DNA of 21,596 nucleotides from JAVBNJ01 sp031551625 (GTDB taxonomy: Bacteria; Bacteroidota; Bacteroidia; Bacteroidales; UBA932), in assembly GCA_031551625.1 (NCBI GenBank), contig JAVBNJ010000040.1, forward strand, positions 1 to 21,596, given 5' to 3'. Below the pieces are notes generated by a model. The model saw nothing but the letters and a program-made list of their open reading frames with translations, was not told the origin of the DNA and did no database searches. The position numbers and the translations under genes are program-made. This document shows, one piece after another, positions 17,552 through 21,596 of this stretch. The stretch's first letter is position 1; each line of letters opens with the position of its first letter.

Positions 17552-19042
17552 TTATAACGTTACCCCTGTTTTGAATATCGCTATTTCGCGATAGTTATTC
17601 TTTTCATTGTTTACCAATTCGCCACTCGCCACGTCTATTACATAATCAATAAAACGCCTGCAAACCTCCACCATCGTTTCATTCTCAACAATACTACCTG
17701 CATTAAAATCAATCCACGAAGGTTTATTTTTATAGAGCGTCGAATTAGTCGAAATTTTCATCGTAGGCACAAAAGTTCCGAACGGAGTACCGCGGCCCGT
17801 GGTGAACAGCACGATGTGGCAACCCGCCGAAGCCAATGCCGTAGCGGCCACCAAGTCGTTGCCCGGCGAGCTCAGCAAATTCAAACCGCTTTTCGTAATA
17901 CGGTCGCCGTAGGTCAACACATCAATAACTGTAGCGCGCCCCCCCTTTTGCGTACAACCCAGCGATTTTTCTTCGAGCGTCGAGATACCGCCGGCCTTGT
18001 TGCCCGGCGAGGGATTTTCATACACCGGCTGGTTATTCTTAATAAAATATTCTTTGAAATCGTTTATCAGGTGCACCGTTTTGTCGAACACAAAATTGTT
18101 TTGCGCACGGTTCATCAGTATTGTTTCGGCGCCAAACATTTCGGGCACTTCGGTAAGCACAGTGCTGCCACCTTGTGCTACGAGATAATCCGAAAACAAG
18201 CCCACCAGCGGGTTAGCCGTGATACCCGAAAAACCATCGGAGCCACCACATTTCAAGCCCACCTTTAATTCCGACACCGGCACATCTTCACGCACACATT
18301 CCGAAGCCTTGGTATATAAGGTACGCAAGATTTTCATACCTTCTTCCAGTTCGTCGCTCACTTTCTGAGTTTCCAGAAAGGCAATATTTTCACAATGTGT
18401 GTGCGCACACACTATTTCTTTAAAAGAAGAAATCTGGTTATTTTCGCAACCCAAGCCAACAACCAACACGGCACCGGCATTGGGGTGCAATACCAGGTCG
18501 CGAAGAATTTTTCGGGTGTTCTCGTGGTCGTCGCCCAACTGCGAGCAGCCATAGTTGTGCGGCCATGCCACAATCGCGTCAACCCCTTTGCCGCCCGTTT
18601 CGGCGCGCAGGCGTTCGGCCAACTGGTTCACAATACCATTCACACAGCCTACGGTAGGCACAATCCAGATTTCATTGCGTACACCTACCTCGCCGTTCGC
18701 CCGGCGGTAGCCTTTGAATGTACGCGATTCGTGCGGGATATCGAGCAGCGCCAACTGCGGGTTGTATGTGTAGTTCAACACACCCGAAAGATTGGTTTTA
18801 ATATTTTTTTCGTTGACCCAAGCGCCTTGTGCAATAGGCACCACAGCATGCCCGATAGGGTAACCATATTTAATAATAGGTGTATCAGTGGCCAAATCTA
18901 CCAACGCAAATTTATGCCCTGCGGGAATTTCTTCTTTCAACTCAACTTTCCCTCCTGAAACATCAATTGTTTTACCGGCAGCAAGCGCCACCAGCGCCAC
19001 CGCCACATTATCGGAAGGATTTATTTTCAAAAATTCCAACAT
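17552..19042 (-). CDS. uxaA: Altronate dehydratase
   Basis: Dehydrates D-altronate to 2-keto-3-deoxy-D-gluconate in galacturonate catabolism, in the cytoplasm. The 496-residue protein is the full-length two-part form. The N-terminal SAF-type domain (1-95) contains AGHKFAL around His43. The catalytic part contains RRANGEVGVRNEIWIVPTVG (113-132), YGCSQLGDDHENTR (164-177), GLGCENNQ (196-203), KCGGSDGFSGITANP (264-278), EVPEMFGAE (298-306) and the ending IAIFKTGVTL. It matches remembered E. coli UxaA across its whole length, including the final residues. It starts 29 bp after the LacI-type regulator and is probably in one operon with it. A 16-bp operator-like palindrome lies inside the gene at 18397-18412 (codons 211-216). 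Confidence 0.97.
   Translation of the reverse strand: MLEFLKINPSDNVAVALVALAAGKTIDVSGGKVELKEEIPAGHKFALVDLATDTPIIKYGYPIGHAVVPIAQGAWVNEKNIKTNLSGVLNYTYNPQLALLDIPHESRTFKGYRRANGEVGVRNEIWIVPTVGCVNGIVNQLAERLRAETGGKGVDAIVAWPHNYGCSQLGDDHENTRKILRDLVLHPNAGAVLVVGLGCENNQISSFKEIVCAHTHCENIAFLETQKVSDELEEGMKILRTLYTKASECVREDVPVSELKVGLKCGGSDGFSGITANPLVGLFSDYLVAQGGSTVLTEVPEMFGAETILMNRAQNNFVFDKTVHLINDFKEYFIKNNQPVYENPSPGNKAGGISTLEEKSLGCTQKGGRATVIDVLTYGDRITKSGLNLLSSPGNDLVAATALASAGCHIVLFTTGRGTPFGTFVPTMKISTNSTLYKNKPSWIDFNAGSIVENETMVEVCRRFIDYVIDVASGELVNNEKNNYREIAIFKTGVTL
18397..18413. promoter_or_regulatory. Intragenic operator-like palindrome inside uxaA
   Basis: GTGTGTGCGCACACAC (18397-18412) is a perfect 16-bp palindrome. 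The 16 bases TGTGTGCGCACACACT (18398-18413) are identical to 20301-20316 in the control region upstream of the LacI gene. In uxaA it encodes residues within VCAHTHC, a stretch not conserved in remembered E. coli UxaA. It could be an auxiliary LacI-type operator about 1.9 kb from the main sites. Confidence 0.5.
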
Positions 19043-19071
19043 AATCTTGAAATCTTAATTTTTAAACTATT

Positions 19072-20178
19072 CTATTCGTTTAATCGCTGGTTAAATTCTA
19101 TATATTCGTCTACAATTTCTTTCGTCAAAATATCTACCGGTACGTAGTTGGTACGGTGTGTCGACTGTTTTTGTACAATAGCCTTGAATAAATCCTTTAC
19201 ACCAAGATAGCCCTGCATTTCGGGGCGTTGCGCAATCAGATTGGCCACACTCCCATCCTTCAAGGCTGCTACATTCTTGGGCAATTCGTCATAGCCGATA
19301 ATTTTCGCATTCGCCACTCGCGCCTGTGCAAAATAATAAGCCAACCTGTGTACCTTCGAGCTGAAAATGACTGCGCCCGAAATTGGCTTATGAGCCGCAA
19401 TTTTCTTGATTCTACGAATATTTGCGGGCTGGTTACCCGAGTGTAGCTCTATCCGCTCAATCGCATATTTGTTGTCCAGCTTATACTCCCTGACATAGTT
19501 CATGAATCCTTTTTCGCGAAGTATCGCCTGATTGGAACCCGCACTGTACAAACGAGCCGAGCGGGCTAACAGTACCGTTGTATTCTCGGGCAATCCACTG
19601 AACAGGAGCTGGGCGGCCGTGTAGCCGCTTTTCAGTGAGTGCTGGCCGTAGTACGCCACACAGTCAATTTCTTCGACATTTGAATCGACCAGCACACAGG
19701 GAATATTTTTATCGTCCAGTTTCTGCGCAAACTCAAGGGATTCGTCAATAAATACCGGCGAAAAAATAACCGCATCGGGCGATGAGGCCAAAATTTTCTT
19801 CGTTTCGGTTGCAAACGAATCACTGTCATATTGGTCAAACGTGCGATGTTCCGTAACAATATTATGGATTTTGATTTCGCGTTGCGCCTTGTCAATACCT
19901 TGCTGGATATAATTCCAATACTCGCCGGATTCGAACGAAGGGATGAGCGATACAAAGCGCCTTGCTCCACGCCCGGCCAGTGAACTGGCCAGCACATTGG
20001 GCTTGAAATTATTTTGCTCTATTATTTCCAGTATTTTTTTCTCCTTGTCTTCCGACACTTTGCCGCGCTTGTGCAGCACACGGTCTACCGTCCCCACAGA
20101 AACACCTGCCATACGGGCGATATCTTTAATCCGCAACCGCTGTCCGCCGTAGCTGTTTTCTGTTATATTTTTTGTCAT
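19072..20178 (-). CDS. LacI-family transcriptional regulator with sugar-binding domain
   Basis: Probable repressor responding to galacturonate or a pathway intermediate. The 368-residue protein has an N-terminal LacI helix-turn-helix (about 16-61: RIKDIARMAGVSVGTVDRVL), a hinge helix (NVLASSLAGR, 61-70) and a periplasmic-binding-protein-like effector domain. The effector domain includes VSLIPSFESGEYWNYIQQGI, PDAVIFSPV and a C-terminal NLIAQRPEMQGYLGVKDL segment. A 10-residue extension before the helix-turn-helix is longer than usual, but the ATG at 20178 is supported by the open frame; an internal start is possible. The gene is transcribed with uxaA, and operator-like palindromes surround its own promoter region, pointing to autoregulation. 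Ligand identity is inferred from context only. Confidence 0.93.
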   Translation of the reverse strand: MTKNITENSYGGQRLRIKDIARMAGVSVGTVDRVLHKRGKVSEDKEKKILEIIEQNNFKPNVLASSLAGRGARRFVSLIPSFESGEYWNYIQQGIDKAQREIKIHNIVTEHRTFDQYDSDSFATETKKILASSPDAVIFSPVFIDESLEFAQKLDDKNIPCVLVDSNVEEIDCVAYYGQHSLKSGYTAAQLLFSGLPENTTVLLARSARLYSAGSNQAILREKGFMNYVREYKLDNKYAIERIELHSGNQPANIRRIKKIAAHKPISGAVIFSSKVHRLAYYFAQARVANAKIIGYDELPKNVAALKDGSVANLIAQRPEMQGYLGVKDLFKAIVQKQSTHRTNYVPVDILTKEIVDEYIEFNQRLNE

Positions 20179-20207
20179 ATTATTTTAACGCCTTATTTAA
20201 CAATCTG

Positions 20208-20221
20208 TGTTTTCGCACACA
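20208..20221. promoter_or_regulatory. Operator-like site 1, degenerate
   Basis: TGTTTTCGCACACA matches the perfect site TGTGTGCGCACACA at 12 of 14 positions when aligned on the central CG. The right half is complete and the left half degenerate. Its centre lies 22 bp, about two helical turns, from site 2, and it would sit in the 5' untranslated region of the LacI gene. Confidence 0.45.
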
Positions 20222-20226
20222 TTTTA

Positions 20227-20246
20227 ATTTGTGTTCGTACACAAAT
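20227..20246. promoter_or_regulatory. Operator-like site 2
   Basis: ATTTGTGTTCGTACACAAAT is a 20-bp inverted repeat with only one mismatched pair, centred on CG as is usual for LacI-family operators. It shares the TGTG-N6-CACA core with site 3. It would overlap the start of transcription if the candidate promoter at 20253-20284 is real. Confidence 0.65.
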
Positions 20247-20252
20247 CAATTG

Positions 20253-20284
20253 CAAAGTAAATTAAAATAAATTTAACAAACAAA
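20253..20284 (-). promoter_or_regulatory. Candidate promoter of the LacI-uxaA operon
   Basis: On the minus strand TTACTTTG (20253-20260) resembles the Bacteroidota -7 element TAnnTTTG with one mismatch. A TTTG (20281-20284) lies 20 bp upstream in the place of the -33 element; a second TTTG is at 20277-20280. Flanking by operator-like sites on both sides supports it, but the region is AT-rich and chance matches are likely. Confidence 0.35.
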
Positions 20285-20300
20285 TAATATTTACTTTAAA

Positions 20301-20316
20301 TGTGTGCGCACACACT
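20301..20316. promoter_or_regulatory. Operator-like site 3, perfect palindrome
   Basis: TGTGTGCGCACACA (20301-20314) is a perfect 14-bp palindrome centred on CG, just upstream of the candidate -33 element. The 16-bp sequence ending CT (20301-20316) occurs again unchanged within uxaA. The likely binder is the LacI-family protein encoded next door. Confidence 0.65.
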
Positions 20317-20377
20317 TAATTTTATCAACAATTTTATTAATACAATATTAACACACTTATTATCAACGCCATGACAA

Positions 20378-20417
20378 TTAAAAATAAAAAGAGGCTGTTC
20401 CGTTAAAAACAACCTCT
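20378..20417 (-). terminator. Intrinsic terminator of uxaB
   Basis: On the minus strand AGAGGTTGTT pairs with AACAGCCTCT (10 bp, one U-G wobble) around an 8-nt loop, followed by TTTTATTTTT. It lies about 96 bp after the uxaB stop codon. It separates uxaB transcription from the LacI-uxaA unit, which therefore needs its own promoter. Confidence 0.82.
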
Positions 20418-20513
20418 GAAAAATAATCAAAACCGTACTGCAAAATATTAGTGCTGAATTACGATATTTTGTGTTTGTACTACCTCGCTCTTAGCAATAG
20501 CAATAAATAACTT

Positions 20514-21596
20514 CTATTTTTCCAACTCTTTTACCGTTTCGAGCATCCCCTTAGTTAATATAGAAATAATAGTGGCAGTAAGTAAATCGGTCAAACCGGG
20601 AATTGCATTCAGGTCTTCGCCCCAAATGTACTCGGCAGCCAGCACGCCTTTGGCCACTTTGGCCGGATCATTAATTGCCCACAGGTTTGTAAGCAGTTCT
20701 ATGATTTTCGGGTCATCGTTTGGTGTAATAACATCGTTGCCGCGCTTACCGCCCTTGTAATAGGTACAAATAGCTGCCAGTCCCAGAACTAAACCTTTAG
20801 GCAACGACCCTTTGCGGGCAAGGTATAGCTTGAGGCCGGGCAAGTCGCGCGTTTTGAATTTCGGGAACGAGTTGAGCATAATGCTCGTGACAAAGTGTTT
20901 CACAAACGGATTGCGAAAACGGTCAAGTACATCGTTCGAATATTGTTTCAGTTCGGATTCCGGTAAATCGAGCGTGGGCAGCAGCTCATCGAACATCACG
21001 CGGTGTACGAATTTACCCACTACGGCATGTTCACAAGCTTCGCGCACCGTGTCCAATCCGCCGAGGTAAGCCACCGGCGAGAGCACTGTGTGCGGGCCGT
21101 TGAGCAGTGTCACTTTGCGATCGTGGTATGGTTTTTCGCTCGGCACAAACAGCACGTTCAACCCGGCCTTGTCGGCAGGGAATTCTTTTGCTACATCTTG
21201 TGGCGCTTCAATCACCCACAAGTGGAAAATTTCGGCTTTCACCACCAGCTTATCATCTATCTTTATTTTCGCCAATATTTCGTCAATCGTATCTTTCGGA
21301 TAGCCTGGCACAATACGGTCTACCAATGTGCTGTATACGCCGCAAGCCGTTTCAAACCAAGCCTTGAATCCGTCGCCCAGTTTCCAGTGCTCAATATACT
21401 GCTCAATGCATTTTTTCAATTCCGTGCCATTGTGGAAAATCAATTCGCATGGAAAAATAATCAACCCCTTGTCGGCCGCACCACTAAAGGTTTTGAAACG
21501 GTGATACAATAATTGAGTCAATTTACCGGGATACGACGTGGCAGGTTTATCGTCCAACCGGTCTTCGGCGCAAAATGCAATACCAGCCTCGGTAGT
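20514..21596 (-). CDS. uxaB: Tagaturonate reductase, 5' part cut off by the window edge
   Basis: Reduces D-tagaturonate to D-altronate with NADH, the step before UxaA. The frame is open to the window edge. Visible residues begin TTEAGIAFCAEDRLDDKPA, which matches the NTTEAGI region of remembered E. coli UxaB, so about the first quarter (the N-terminal part of the NAD-binding domain) lies outside. An apparent TTG start at 21557 is an internal Leu codon, not the real start. Further matches are TSYPGKLTQLLYHRF, CSTLVDRIVPGYP-like text (YSTLVDRIVPGYPKD), the KVTLLNGPH catalytic-type Lys-Asn-His motif (21090-21116), FRNPFVKH and the C-terminal KGMLETVKEL. It is followed by its own terminator at 20378-20417. 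Confidence 0.95.
   Translation of the reverse strand, partial: TTEAGIAFCAEDRLDDKPATSYPGKLTQLLYHRFKTFSGAADKGLIIFPCELIFHNGTELKKCIEQYIEHWKLGDGFKAWFETACGVYSTLVDRIVPGYPKDTIDEILAKIKIDDKLVVKAEIFHLWVIEAPQDVAKEFPADKAGLNVLFVPSEKPYHDRKVTLLNGPHTVLSPVAYLGGLDTVREACEHAVVGKFVHRVMFDELLPTLDLPESELKQYSNDVLDRFRNPFVKHFVTSIMLNSFPKFKTRDLPGLKLYLARKGSLPKGLVLGLAAICTYYKGGKRGNDVITPNDDPKIIELLTNLWAINDPAKVAKGVLAAEYIWGEDLNAIPGLTDLLTATIISILTKGMLETVKELEK

Larger units (their letters stand above)
20179..20513. other. 335-bp intergenic control region between uxaB and the LacI gene
   Basis: AT-rich and without a convincing open reading frame. It holds, in leftward transcription order, the intrinsic terminator of uxaB, one perfect operator-like palindrome, a candidate promoter, and two more palindromic sites before the LacI start. 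The stretch between the uxaB stop and its terminator (20418-20513) shows nothing recognisable. Confidence 0.8.

Noticed and set aside
17560..17575. ATAACGTTAC near-palindrome at the end of uxaA as a possible operator or terminator
   Set aside because: It is short, unlike the other operator-like sites, has no T-tract, and is explained by the codons for the conserved TGVTL ending.
18284..18297. CGCACACA half-site resembling the operator, inside uxaA
   Set aside because: Only the right half matches; the left half does not fit the TGTGTGC arm, so chance is the simpler explanation.
21555..21557. TTG codon as the start of uxaB
   Set aside because: The frame stays open upstream to the window edge, and the residues before it (TTEAGIAFCAEDR) match the UxaB family, so it is an internal Leu.
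1..21596. CRISPR arrays, tRNA or rRNA genes, insertion sequences
   Set aside because: No regularly spaced long repeats, no tRNA-like cloverleaf or rRNA sequence, and no transposase or terminal inverted repeats with target duplication were seen.

Overview
The window is a pectin (homogalacturonan) utilisation locus from a member of the Bacteroidota, probably Bacteroidales-like. The evidence is an adjacent SusC/SusD pair, lipobox signal peptides on most surface proteins, DUF5123-type and fibronectin-type surface proteins, and weak Shine-Dalgarno sequences. All eleven complete genes and the one partial gene lie on the minus strand, so transcription runs from right to left.

Right part (about 17.5-21.6 kb) is cytoplasmic galacturonate catabolism and control. 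It holds the 3' part of uxaB (tagaturonate reductase) with its own intrinsic terminator, a 335-bp control region with several operator-like palindromes, a LacI-family regulator, and uxaA (altronate dehydratase). Middle part (8.25-17.5 kb) is uptake and glycan capture: a SusC-type TonB-dependent transporter, a SusD-type lipoprotein, a DUF5123-like beta-helix lipoprotein, and a 793-residue fibronectin-rich lipoprotein ending in two almost identical 147-residue domains. A strong intrinsic terminator at 8177-8212 closes this block. Left part (0-8.2 kb) is degradation: two paralogous PL1-type pectate lyases, a GH105 unsaturated uronyl hydrolase, a CE8 pectinesterase, a CE12-type acetylesterase and a GH28 polygalacturonase.

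Together: the esterases strip methyl and acetyl groups, the lyases and GH28 cut the galacturonan backbone, SusD/SusC bind and import oligomers, and GH105 removes the unsaturated terminal residue. UxaB and UxaA then carry galacturonate-derived tagaturonate to 2-keto-3-deoxygluconate. UxaC, KdgK and KdgA are not in the window. No hybrid two-component sensor, SusR or ECF sigma factor is visible, and the SusC protein lacks an obvious STN signalling domain, so LacI-type control is the likely regulation.

I found no sign of an entirely new system. The points worth a second look are: an in-frame amber stop that cuts off a conserved C-terminus in one pectate lyase; a 16-bp operator-like sequence shared exactly between the control region and the inside of uxaA; the terminator placed between the binding/transport genes and the enzymes; a recent domain duplication; and a signal peptide that appears to be partly encoded by a repeat-like GC palindrome.
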